Source: an uncultured Flavobacteriaceae bacterium
GTDB taxonomy: Bacteria; Bacteroidota; Bacteroidia; Flavobacteriales; Flavobacteriaceae
Length of the DNA stretch: 35,864 bases
Direction of reading: 5' to 3'
Assembly (NCBI GenBank): GCA_937901915.1
Contig: CALGUD010000127.1
Span: 1-35,864 of the forward strand
The position numbers and the translations under genes were made by a program. The first letter of the stretch is position 1. Each line of letters begins with the position of its first letter. Below, piece after piece: positions 17,679 to 26,002 of this stretch. The notes beneath the pieces were generated by a model. That model did no database searches, was not told where the DNA came from, and saw only the letters and a list, made by a program, of their open reading frames with translations.

Positions 17679-18959
17679 TTATAGTCTTGCGGTTATATTT
17701 CCTTTTAAAACTCCTTTAATATCATATATAATTCCATTTTTAACAAGATAATCATCCAATTTTATTTTTAAAAATTCCTTATGAGAAACAGCGAGAACAA
17801 TGGCTTCATATTTTTTATTAAACAATTTACTCGATGAATCAAGATTATATTCATGTTTAACTTCAGCTGGATTTGCCCAGGGATCATACAAATCAATATT
17901 GATTTCATATTCTTGTAAATGCCTTATAATATCTACCACTTTGGTGTTTCTTACATCAGGACAATTTTCTTTAAATGTAATTCCCAATACCAATATATTG
18001 GCACCTTTAATCTTTACATCATTCTTAAGCATAAGTTTTATGATCTCACCAGATATATATTGTCCCATACTATCATTTATTCTACGGCCAGCAAGTATGA
18101 TCTCAGGATGATACCCAACTTCTTGTGCTTTTTGAGCAAGATAGTATGGGTCAACACCTATACAGTGTCCACCAACAAGTCCAGGTTTAAATGGAAGAAA
18201 ATTCCATTTTGTTCCTGCTGCTGCTAGCACATGATGTGTATCAATATTCATCATATTAAATATTTTTGCCAATTCATTAACAAATGCTATGTTAATGTCA
18301 CGTTGTGAGTTTTCAATAACTTTTGCAGCCTCAGCTACTTTAATGGTGGGTGCAAGATGAGTGCCCGCACTAATGACCGACGCATATAAACTATTGACTT
18401 TCTCTCCAATTTCTGGGGTTGATCCTGAGGTAACTTTTAATATTTTTTCTACAGTATGTTCTTTATCACCCGGATTAATTCTTTCCGGAGAATAACCGGC
18501 AAAAAAATCTTTATTAAATTTAAGTCCACTGATTTTTTCCAGAACAGGCACACATTCATCTTCAGTTACCCCCGGATAAACGGTAGATTCATATATTACA
18601 ATATCTCCTTTTTTTAATACTTTACCAACAGTTTCACTGGATCTATACAAAGGGATAAGATCCGGCCTGTGATTTTTATCAACAGGTGTAGGAACTGTAA
18701 CAATGAAATAATTACAATCCCGGATATCATCTAAAGAAGAGGAACAAAACAAACCCTTGTCAATTTTAGCTGTACTTTTTAAAACAGATTTAAGTGTTTT
18801 TTTATCTACCTCCAATGTGAGATCAATACCTTCGTTTAATTCCTTAATTCTGTTTTTGTTAATGTCAAAACCAATAACCGGATACTTGGTGGCAAACAAT
18901 CGTGCTAAAGGCAAGCCTACATACCCTAAACCTATAACAGCAATTTTAATTTTGTTCAT
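17679..18959 (-). CDS. TviB/WbpO-like UDP-N-acetylhexosamine 6-dehydrogenase
   Basis: A 426-aa nucleotide-sugar dehydrogenase distinct from the Ugd at 10107-11432. N-terminal Rossmann loop GLGYVGLPLARLF, YESTVYPGVTEDECVP, GYSPERINPGD, then PGLVGGHCIGVDPYY with the catalytic Cys at about residue 266, and ITFKENCPDVRNTKV. The PERINPGD and GGHCIGVDPYYL patterns place it with TviB and WbpO, which oxidise UDP-GlcNAc or UDP-GalNAc to the uronate. These enzymes normally work with a C4 epimerase; a scrap of an epimerase lies 21 bases upstream, and another epimerase follows 3 bases downstream. The exact UDP-HexNAc used is uncertain. Confidence 0.87.
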   Translation of the reverse strand: MNKIKIAVIGLGYVGLPLARLFATKYPVIGFDINKNRIKELNEGIDLTLEVDKKTLKSVLKSTAKIDKGLFCSSSLDDIRDCNYFIVTVPTPVDKNHRPDLIPLYRSSETVGKVLKKGDIVIYESTVYPGVTEDECVPVLEKISGLKFNKDFFAGYSPERINPGDKEHTVEKILKVTSGSTPEIGEKVNSLYASVISAGTHLAPTIKVAEAAKVIENSQRDINIAFVNELAKIFNMMNIDTHHVLAAAGTKWNFLPFKPGLVGGHCIGVDPYYLAQKAQEVGYHPEIILAGRRINDSMGQYISGEIIKLMLKNDVKIKGANILVLGITFKENCPDVRNTKVVDIIRHLQEYEINIDLYDPWANPAEVKHEYNLDSSSKLFNKKYEAIVLAVSHKEFLKIKLDDYLVKNGIIYDIKGVLKGNITARL

Positions 18960-18979
18960 CTATTTGTAATTTTTTATAA

Positions 18980-19065
18980 TTATCTTAAATTATTCCAATA
19001 CCATTCTACAGCCTCTTTTAACCTGTTTCCATGTTAAATTCAGGAGTATAAGATGAAGTGAGCAT
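18980..19065 (-). pseudogene. Frameshifted C-terminal scrap of an NAD-dependent sugar epimerase
   Basis: On the minus strand, codons from 19065 read MLTSSYTPEFNMETG then hit TAA; shifting frame by one base at that point gives LKEAVEWYWNNLR and a stop at 18980. Joined, this is the standard last 30 residues of extended SDR epimerases (Y-x-P-x-x-x-x-x-x-G-L/I-K...W-Y) and aligns with the end of the neighbouring epimerase (DYKPNTSVKDGIKSFVDWYKN). Nothing recognisable of the N-terminal 300 codons remains upstream. It lies 21 bases before the tviB-like start, so the ancestral operon probably began with this gene. Confidence 0.62.
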
Positions 19066-19109
19066 TTATAAAAGAGTTATATATTAACTTACGTTAAGTT
19101 TCTTAATCC

Positions 19110-19185
19110 GCCGGCAAATATGAAAAAAAAAAACGATTCATTACACATAAATATACCAACGTATTGATAATTACGTTGAAATTCA
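19110..19185 (-). promoter_or_regulatory. Upstream element B: candidate promoter/operator of the epimerase-dehydrogenase operon
   Basis: Read on the minus strand it begins TGAATTTCAACG (19185-19174) and ends ATATTTGCCGGC (19121-19110), the same two blocks at the same 61-base spacing as element A at 11931-12006; the 20 bases inside the first block (ATCAA then TAC) also partly match. The inner sequence, including an 11-A run, is otherwise different. The right-hand block is one base off the Bacteroidota -7 consensus. A transcript from here would read the epimerase scrap and then the dehydrogenase gene. Confidence 0.45.
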
Positions 19186-19679
19186 CTTATTGGTTTAAAT
19201 GGGTATCTACAAAAAGGGTTTTTGCTGGAGTTTTACCGATTCATTAAAATGAATTTTTAAGTGCCTGCTGTTTTTAAAATCTCTTCCGATAAAAACTTAA
19301 GGTTGACAATATGTTACATATATAGACGTTTTATTATAAAAATTTTATTTAAAAGTTATCCGAATGTATGATATAAACATTGCTTTATCTTTAAATAATT
19401 TTGCAAAAAAGTATTTAACCGATTTTTATAAAACTTTCACCGAATTAATACTTAACAATAGCTTTTGTGCAAATAACATTCATTAGTTTTACCCCCGTTC
19501 CCCCGAACAATATCATGAAATTTTTTCCCTGAATTAGTAATTGTATGTAGTGGTTTTTGGATTGAATATGGAGTTCTTTATGAACTCTTGATTTTCAGTT
19601 TTAAAAAGAGAATTTTTCTAAAATAGTTTTTAGAAATAAATAGAATAATTGTAAATGTTTAAAATCAAATTATATTAAA
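19186..19679 (+). other. Non-coding leader before the aminotransferase operon
   Basis: No open reading frame is convincing in these 494 bases. A TAATTTTG at 19396-19403 matches the Bacteroidota -7 consensus but lacks a well-spaced -33 box; TTTG at 19464 with TAGTTTTA at 19484 is a second weak candidate. Either would give a leader of roughly 180-270 bases. The leader contains two hairpins: GAGTTC/GAACTC (19571-19587) and TTTCTAAAA/TTTTAGAAA (19615-19636), the latter ending 43 bases before the start codon. Long structured leaders with antitermination control are known in Bacteroidota capsule loci; no NusG-like UpxY gene is in the window, so such control is only a possibility. Confidence 0.4.
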
Positions 19680-20810
19680 TTGATCACAAGAACCAAAATA
19701 TGGTTGTCATCACCTCATATGGGAGGACAGGAACTAGATTATGTGAATGAAGCATTTGCAACAAATTGGATAGCTCCTTTGGGACCTAATGTTAATGGAT
19801 TTGAAAAAGCTATTGAAGAGTATCTTCAAGAAGATGTTCAGGCTGCTGCTTTGAGCTCAGGTACAGCTGCTATCCATCTGGGACTTCAATTGTTAGGTGT
19901 TGCTTACGGAGATGAAGTACTTTGTCAAAGTTTCACTTTTTCTGCTTCTGCAAATCCAATAACATATTTAGGTGCTAAGCCAATTTTTATAGATAGCGAA
20001 AAAAATACTTGGAACATTTGTCCGGATCTGTTAGAAGAAGCAATTATTAACAGAATTAAAGAAGGTAAAAAGCCTAAAGCTATAATTGCAGTCCATCTAT
20101 ATGGTATGCCATACAAAATTAAAGAGGTAACAAACGTTGCGAATAAATATGGAATTCCTGTTTTAGAAGATAGCGCTGAAGCTTTAGGGAGTACATATTT
20201 TGGAGCTAATTGTGGAACCTTTGGAGACATTGGAATTCTTTCCTTTAATGGTAATAAAATTATAACTACCTCAGGAGGTGGAGCCTTAATAACCAGAGAT
20301 AAAAAAATAAAAGAGAAGGCTGTTTTTCTTGCAACACAAGCCAGGGATAATGAACCACATTATCAACATTCACACATAGGATATAATTATAGAATGAGTA
20401 ATGTAATTGCTGGGATAGGAAGAGGACAAATGGAGGTGTTGGATAAAAGAGTATCGGCAAGAAGAGCAAATTTTAATTTTTATAAAAAGGAATTAGAATT
20501 TTACGATTCTATAAGTTTTTTAGAAGAGCCTACAGGTTCTTTTTCTAATCGATGGTTAACCTGTATAATGACTTCTTCTTATGAAGAGAGAGAGAGAATA
20601 AGATTGTCTTTAGAAGAAGAGAATATTGAGTCCAGACCTTTATGGAAACCCATGCATTTGCAACCTGTCTTTAAAGACTGTAAAGCTTTTACAAATGGAG
20701 TTTCAGAGAAATTATTTAATAATGGGCTTTGTTTACCAAGCGGATCTAATTTATCGGAAAGCGATTTGCAGTTAATTACCAACCTAATTAAGAAAAACAT
20801 ATCATTATGA
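19680..20810 (+). CDS. PglE-like DegT/DnrJ/EryC1 aminotransferase
   Basis: A 376-aa PLP-dependent sugar aminotransferase. It would convert the UDP-4-keto-6-deoxy sugar made by the next gene into the 4-amino sugar, using glutamate. Seen: KIWLSSPHMGGQE and WIAPLGPNV at the N terminus, SSGTAAIHLGL, DSAEALGSTY, the PLP-binding Lys at about residue 193 in SFNGNKI, GYNYRMSNV and the C-terminal RPLWKPMHLQP. The conserved N terminus requires the TTG at 19680 as start, as the first in-frame ATG is at codon 14, inside the conserved region. It heads the plus-strand operon and its stop overlaps the dehydratase ATG (ATGA). Confidence 0.92.
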   Translation: MITRTKIWLSSPHMGGQELDYVNEAFATNWIAPLGPNVNGFEKAIEEYLQEDVQAAALSSGTAAIHLGLQLLGVAYGDEVLCQSFTFSASANPITYLGAKPIFIDSEKNTWNICPDLLEEAIINRIKEGKKPKAIIAVHLYGMPYKIKEVTNVANKYGIPVLEDSAEALGSTYFGANCGTFGDIGILSFNGNKIITTSGGGALITRDKKIKEKAVFLATQARDNEPHYQHSHIGYNYRMSNVIAGIGRGQMEVLDKRVSARRANFNFYKKELEFYDSISFLEEPTGSFSNRWLTCIMTSSYEERERIRLSLEEENIESRPLWKPMHLQPVFKDCKAFTNGVSEKLFNNGLCLPSGSNLSESDLQLITNLIKKNISL

Positions 20811-22783
20811 TAAAGAAAATATTTAGCAATTATGATAAATTCGCTCCACGTTGGGCTATTTTTGTGATTGATTTGACCATAATAGGAATAACATTCTTTA
20901 TGGCATATTTTATTCGTTTTAATCTAACATTAGATTTTAATATAGATATGCTATTAGTACAATTTCCGCTTCTGATTGCTACAGCCACAATTAGTTTTTT
21001 ATATACAGGATCTTATAAAGGGGTAGTGAGACATGCTGGGTTTAAAGATTTAACAACAATTTTTAATGCCGTACTATTGTTAGCGTTACTTAATATAGCA
21101 TTAGTTTCTGTTAATAAAATAACACATACAATTTCTGGATATACAATTCCAAAATCAATTATCATCATACACTCTTTATTGAGTTTTATTTGTTTAAGTT
21201 CATACAGGCTCTTATTTAGATTTATTTATAAATATGTATTTGCTAGAAAGCTTACTTCTAAGAATGTACTTATTTATGGTGCAGGAGATTCTGGCGTAGT
21301 AGCCCATAGAGCTCTTGCTCATAGTCAGAATCCCGTATTTGACATAATTAATTTTATTGATGACAATCCTTCGAAAATTGGCAAAGTAATTAATGGAGCT
21401 CCTGTAATATCAAGAAGCAAGGTTACTCATGAATATATAAATGATAATAATATTAATGAGATTATTGTAGCTATTCAGAATATTGAGGCGGTTAGGTTAA
21501 GAGAGATTGTAGACAGTTTAATGACCTTAAATACTACTGTTAAAATAATACCGTCATTTGACAAATGGATTGATGGTGAATTTAATCTTAATCAAATTAA
21601 GAAGGTTAGAATAGAAGACCTTTTAGGAAGGGTGCCAATAGAAATTAAAAATCCAAGATTAGCAGAAGAGTTTAAAGGCGAGATAGTTTTAGTAACAGGA
21701 GCAGCAGGTTCTATTGGAAGTGAATTATCGCGGCAGATTGCTCAATATGAGTGCAAAAAACTTATATTAGTGGATCAGGCAGAATCTGCCTTATATGACC
21801 TTCAGCAGGAATTAAAACAAAAAGGTATACATGGCTTTGATGCAAGGGTAGCCGATATACGGGATAAAGACAGAATGGATTTTATATTTGATTTCTATAA
21901 GCCTACAATGGTTTTTCATGCTGCCGCATACAAGCATGTACCATTAATGGAAGAAACTCCTTACGAGGCTATTAAAATCAATATTAATGGAACTAAAAAT
22001 CTGGCAGATCTAGCTTCAAAATATAAAGCTAAAAAGTTTGTTTTTGTTTCTACCGATAAAGCTGTTAACCCTACGAGTGTAATGGGTGCTACTAAAAGAA
22101 TGGCCGAAATGTATATAAGTTGTATGCAACAACAAAGTAATACCAAGTACATTACTACCAGGTTTGGAAATGTTTTAGGTTCAAACGGATCTGTAATTCC
22201 TTTGTTTAGAAAGCAAATTGAAAATGGAGGCCCGCTAACCCTTACTCATGAAGACATTACCCGATACTTTATGACTATTCCTGAAGCTTCTCAATTAGTT
22301 TTAGAAGCTGGAGCAATGGGTGAAGGAGGAGAAATTTTCATTTTTGATATGGGACAGGCTATAAAAATATTTGATTTAGCTAAAAACATGATTAAATTAT
22401 CAGGTTTACGATATCCTGAAGATATTGATATAAAAATTACGGGATTAAGACCCGGCGAAAAATTATATGAAGAATTGTTAGCTAATGGCGAGAATACAAT
22501 CCCTACCTATCATCAAAAAATTATGATAAGTAAAACAAGGGAGTTTGCATATGCCAATGTTAAAAATGAAATAGAAGATATATGCATGTTTAATTTATTC
22601 CAAAATTCTGATATTGTTGGTAGGATGAAAGCCATCATACCAGAGTATAAATCAAACAATTCAGTTTACCAGGAATTTGATAAAGAAAAACAAGTAGTTA
22701 ATGAGAATACTTTGAAAAAGAAGAATAAAAATAACGCTGTTAGTGAGGGAGAGTGGTCATTAAGTCATTTTGTAAAGCAGTAA
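20807..22783 (+). CDS. Membrane-bound PglF/CapD-like nucleotide-sugar 4,6-dehydratase
   Basis: A 658-aa protein of the polysaccharide biosynthesis CapD family. Four N-terminal membrane helices (about residues 12-130), a first Rossmann-like domain (YGAGDSGV near 155-165) and the catalytic SDR domain (TGAAGSIGSELSRQ near 295). The active-site Tyr of ordinary SDRs is replaced by Met in MGATK (near 425), preceded by STDKAVNPTS, as in PglF and WbpM. The reaction is UDP-GlcNAc to UDP-4-keto-6-deoxy-GlcNAc. The PglE-like enzyme is encoded just upstream with a 4-base overlap, so the two form a UDP-4-amino-4,6-dideoxy-GlcNAc module. The tail after about 600 is Lys/Asn-rich and weakly conserved. Confidence 0.93.
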   Translation: MIKKIFSNYDKFAPRWAIFVIDLTIIGITFFMAYFIRFNLTLDFNIDMLLVQFPLLIATATISFLYTGSYKGVVRHAGFKDLTTIFNAVLLLALLNIALVSVNKITHTISGYTIPKSIIIIHSLLSFICLSSYRLLFRFIYKYVFARKLTSKNVLIYGAGDSGVVAHRALAHSQNPVFDIINFIDDNPSKIGKVINGAPVISRSKVTHEYINDNNINEIIVAIQNIEAVRLREIVDSLMTLNTTVKIIPSFDKWIDGEFNLNQIKKVRIEDLLGRVPIEIKNPRLAEEFKGEIVLVTGAAGSIGSELSRQIAQYECKKLILVDQAESALYDLQQELKQKGIHGFDARVADIRDKDRMDFIFDFYKPTMVFHAAAYKHVPLMEETPYEAIKININGTKNLADLASKYKAKKFVFVSTDKAVNPTSVMGATKRMAEMYISCMQQQSNTKYITTRFGNVLGSNGSVIPLFRKQIENGGPLTLTHEDITRYFMTIPEASQLVLEAGAMGEGGEIFIFDMGQAIKIFDLAKNMIKLSGLRYPEDIDIKITGLRPGEKLYEELLANGENTIPTYHQKIMISKTREFAYANVKNEIEDICMFNLFQNSDIVGRMKAIIPEYKSNNSVYQEFDKEKQVVNENTLKKKNKNNAVSEGEWSLSHFVKQ

Positions 22784-22844
22784 ATACATTCATTAAGAAA
22801 TTTAGCCTTCCTTAAATAAAAAAATTATCTTATAGATCATAAAT

Positions 22845-23624
22845 ATGAAAGTGAAAACAATTTTTAAAATTAAGAAATTTGTATTTTTTTTGATAGTAGC
22901 AATAATTCTTAATTCTTGTGCGTCAACGCATGATGTGGTATATTTTCAAAATGCTAAGAATTTAGATACAGGTGTAAATACAGAATCATTTACCCCGAGA
23001 TTTAAAATTAATGATATTGTCAGTATTTATATTTCAACATTTGATATGGAGGCAGCCAGTCCTTTCAATTTAGTGAAAGGGTCGAGTGAACATGGAAGGC
23101 CAGTAGATTTAGATTACTTAATCGATAAAGATGGCAATATAGATTTTCCTATTTTAGGCAAATTGAAATTAATAGGTTTAACTGGAGAAGAAGCTAAAGC
23201 AATGATAGTGGCTAAATTACAAGATTATTTAAAGGATCCAATTGTTAATATTCGGATTAAGAATTTTAGGATAACTATCTTAGGGGAAGTTAATAAACCC
23301 GGTACTTATAATATTTCAGGAGAACGAATTACAATAATTGAAGCATTAGGTTTAGCTGGCGACCTTAAAATAAAAGGGAAGAGAGAGAATGTTTTAGTAA
23401 TAAGGGATTTTAATGGAGCTAAAACATATACTCGTGTTGATTTAACTAATAAAGATGTGATGGAATCTGCAGTTTATTATTTAACGCAAAATGATATTGT
23501 ATATGTTGAGCCTAATAAATCTGCTATTGTTTCATCTTCATTAGATAATCGAGCCACAATTGCTATTTCAATAGCTTCCGTATTAATAACTTCTACAGTA
23601 CTACTTTTAACAAGATATAATTGA
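22845..23624 (+). CDS. Wza-like polysaccharide export lipoprotein
   Basis: A 259-aa outer-membrane or periplasmic export protein. Lipobox LNSC (Cys about residue 25), then the Poly_export domain (PF02563) with FKINDIVSIYI, DGNIDFPILGKLKLIGLTGEEA and DPIVNIRIKNF, followed by one SLBB-like domain starting ITILGEVNKPGTYN and ending in NDIVYVEPNK. A hydrophobic segment near the C terminus (ATIAISIASVLITSTVLLL) is typical of Bacteroidota Wza relatives, which are shorter than E. coli Wza. It would form the outer-membrane end of the export channel with the kinase encoded directly after it; the stop TGA shares its last base with the kinase ATG. Confidence 0.93.
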   Translation: MKVKTIFKIKKFVFFLIVAIILNSCASTHDVVYFQNAKNLDTGVNTESFTPRFKINDIVSIYISTFDMEAASPFNLVKGSSEHGRPVDLDYLIDKDGNIDFPILGKLKLIGLTGEEAKAMIVAKLQDYLKDPIVNIRIKNFRITILGEVNKPGTYNISGERITIIEALGLAGDLKIKGKRENVLVIRDFNGAKTYTRVDLTNKDVMESAVYYLTQNDIVYVEPNKSAIVSSSLDNRATIAISIASVLITSTVLLLTRYN

Positions 23625-25957
23625 TGAATGATTTTAAACAAAATAGTATTGGAAACTCTACTTCCAGTACTAATGATATAAATAACTTTATTAATAATTA
23701 TTTAAAAAAGCATTGGAAATCGTTTATACTATGCATAATTGCTTTTGTAGCACTCGCATATTTGTATTTAAGATATACAGCTCCGGAGTATGGAATTTCT
23801 GCTAAGATAATGTTGATTAAAGACAAAACTTCTGGTCCTGAAACCATTGTTTTTGATGACCTTCAAAATTTTTCCGAAAAATCAACCAAAGTCGATGACG
23901 AAATTGAAATATTGAAATCAAGGAGTCTCATGGTTAATGTAGTTAAAGATTTATCTCTTAATTATAGATTTTTTTCTGAAGGAAGAATTCATAAACAAGA
24001 ACTTTATCCAAAACCACCTATAAAAGTTAATTTTTTTGAATCGGATTCTATAATTCAAGATTCAGGATTTATTTTTCACGTTAATATTTTATCTGATACG
24101 AAGTTTGAATATCATATTGACGGTGAAGAGACTAGTAAAGAATTTAGCTTTGGTACGGATATACCAACCCCAATAGGCAATATGGTTATTACACCTAATA
24201 TTGTTGACATTAATAAGTTAAAAGGTAATTCTATTATAGTACAAATTGATCCCATTGAGAAAATAGCCAAGCTTTATAAAGATAAATTGGTTATTTCTTC
24301 AACTCAAGAAGGTTCTAACGTATTAACAATATCACTGGAGGATCAGGTGATCGAGAAAGCCATAAATATTATTGATGAACTGATTAAGCAATACAATAAC
24401 AAATCTATTGAAGAAAAAGCATTAATAGCCAAAAAAACTTCAGATTTTATAAATGAGCGGATTGATTTGATTGCTTCAGATTTATCGCAAGTAGATAGTA
24501 GTGCAGTTAATTTTAAAGCAGGTAATAGACTTACTAATATTGCTTCAGACGCAAATATATATGTTGCTGCCGGATCCGAAAATGAGCAGCAATTAATCGC
24601 TGTAAGCACGGAGTTGAATATGGCAAATTATATGAAAGATTTTGTGAGTAATCAAGATGCCAATGAACTCATACCAGCCAATCTAGGATTAGCTGATCCT
24701 GCTCTTGCTGAAACTACTACTAGATATAATGGACTTGTTTTAGAACGAGAGCGGCTTTTGAAAAGCTCAAGTGAAAAAAACCCGATTGTTGTAAATATAG
24801 ATCAACAGTTAAGTGGTTTAAAACAAACAATGTCTCAAAGTTTAAATAATTTAACTAATACACTTAGTATAAGGGTTAATAATTTAAAAAATAGAGAAGC
24901 AAAAATTAATTCGCGAATATATTCAGTACCAGGACAAGAACGAAAATTCAGAGATATTGAAAGACAGCAACAAATAAAAGAGTCGTTATATCTGTATTTA
25001 TTAGAAAAAAGAGAAGAATCAGTATTATCATTAGCAGCAAAATCAGCAAATGCAAAAATTATTGATCCGGCATACTTGATGAGTGAATTTCCTGTTTCTC
25101 CAAAAAAGAAAATAATTTATTTAGCAGCAGTAATATTTGGCTTATTAGTGCCTTACTCCATTATATATTTAAAAAATATTTTAGACACTAAAATTCATTC
25201 TAAGGAAGATGTTGTCAAAGCAGTAAGTAATGTTCCATTCTTAGCTGAAATTCCAAAAATACCTAATAGTAAAAAAGCATTTATTAAAAGAAATGATCGA
25301 TCTGTTTTGGCTGAATCTTTTAGAATATTGCATACTAATTTAGATTATTTTATAAATAGTAAAAAAGTTTCTAATGATAAAGGAATCGTAATTTATGTTA
25401 CTTCCACTATTAGTGGAGAAGGAAAATCTTTTATTGCTGAGAATTTAGCCTTGACATTCGCCTATTCTAATAAAAAAGTATTATTACTGGGAGCAGACAT
25501 TCGTAATCCTAGTTTCAGAGGTGTTTTAAATGATAAAAAAATCAATAAATTTAATGGACTAACTGAATATTTAATAGGTAAAAAAGAAATCAATGAAATT
25601 ATCCAACCGGTTCTAGATGAAGGAAAATTAGATATTATAACATCAGGCACTATACCACCGAATCCTGCAGAAATTCTAATGAATGATAAAATGGGTCTTC
25701 TGTTTGAAGAAGTAAAGAAGCATTACGATTTTATTGTAGTAGATACTGCGCCGTCTATGTTAGTTACTGATACCTTATTAATAAGTAATTTTGCAGATCA
25801 AACCATTTACGTTACCAGAGCAGGATACACAGATAAAAAGATACTCGCTTTTCCTCAAGAAATACAAAATGGAAAAAAACTTAAAGGAATGGTTATGGTT
25901 GTCAATGAAGTACTGGATGCTAATTTTGGATATGGAAACAAATATGGGAAGGCTTAA
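23624..25957 (+). CDS. Wzc-like polysaccharide co-polymerase/tyrosine autokinase
   Basis: About 777 aa. I start at ATG 23624, which forms TGATG with the wza stop; a TTG one codon earlier is less likely. Order: a short cytoplasmic N terminus, helix 1 (LCIIAFVALAYLYL), a large periplasmic Wzz-type domain with coiled-coil between about 240 and 460, helix 2 (IIYLAAVIFGLLVPYSIIYL near 500), then the BY-kinase domain: Walker A SGEGKS (near 596), Walker A' LGADIRNPSF (near 621) and Walker B FIVVDTAP (near 701). It controls chain length and export through autophosphorylation. The tyrosine tail is minimal: only two Tyr in the last ten residues. The cognate phosphatase gene faces it. Confidence 0.93.
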   Translation: MNDFKQNSIGNSTSSTNDINNFINNYLKKHWKSFILCIIAFVALAYLYLRYTAPEYGISAKIMLIKDKTSGPETIVFDDLQNFSEKSTKVDDEIEILKSRSLMVNVVKDLSLNYRFFSEGRIHKQELYPKPPIKVNFFESDSIIQDSGFIFHVNILSDTKFEYHIDGEETSKEFSFGTDIPTPIGNMVITPNIVDINKLKGNSIIVQIDPIEKIAKLYKDKLVISSTQEGSNVLTISLEDQVIEKAINIIDELIKQYNNKSIEEKALIAKKTSDFINERIDLIASDLSQVDSSAVNFKAGNRLTNIASDANIYVAAGSENEQQLIAVSTELNMANYMKDFVSNQDANELIPANLGLADPALAETTTRYNGLVLERERLLKSSSEKNPIVVNIDQQLSGLKQTMSQSLNNLTNTLSIRVNNLKNREAKINSRIYSVPGQERKFRDIERQQQIKESLYLYLLEKREESVLSLAAKSANAKIIDPAYLMSEFPVSPKKKIIYLAAVIFGLLVPYSIIYLKNILDTKIHSKEDVVKAVSNVPFLAEIPKIPNSKKAFIKRNDRSVLAESFRILHTNLDYFINSKKVSNDKGIVIYVTSTISGEGKSFIAENLALTFAYSNKKVLLLGADIRNPSFRGVLNDKKINKFNGLTEYLIGKKEINEIIQPVLDEGKLDIITSGTIPPNPAEILMNDKMGLLFEEVKKHYDFIVVDTAPSMLVTDTLLISNFADQTIYVTRAGYTDKKILAFPQEIQNGKKLKGMVMVVNEVLDANFGYGNKYGKA

Positions 25958-25970
25958 AAAACGGATGCCT

Positions 25971-26002
25971 AAATTTAATTTTTAATTTTAAAAATTAAAT
26001 TT
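25971..26002. terminator. Perfect A/T-only palindrome between convergent kinase and phosphatase genes
   Basis: Two perfectly complementary 15-base arms, AAATTTAATTTTTAA and its reverse complement, flank a 2-base centre. It begins 13 bases after the kinase stop and runs over the phosphatase stop codon (25988-25990), encoding that protein's last residues. It can fold in transcripts of either strand, so a shared bidirectional terminator is the simplest reading, although the stem has no G or C. Confidence 0.5.
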
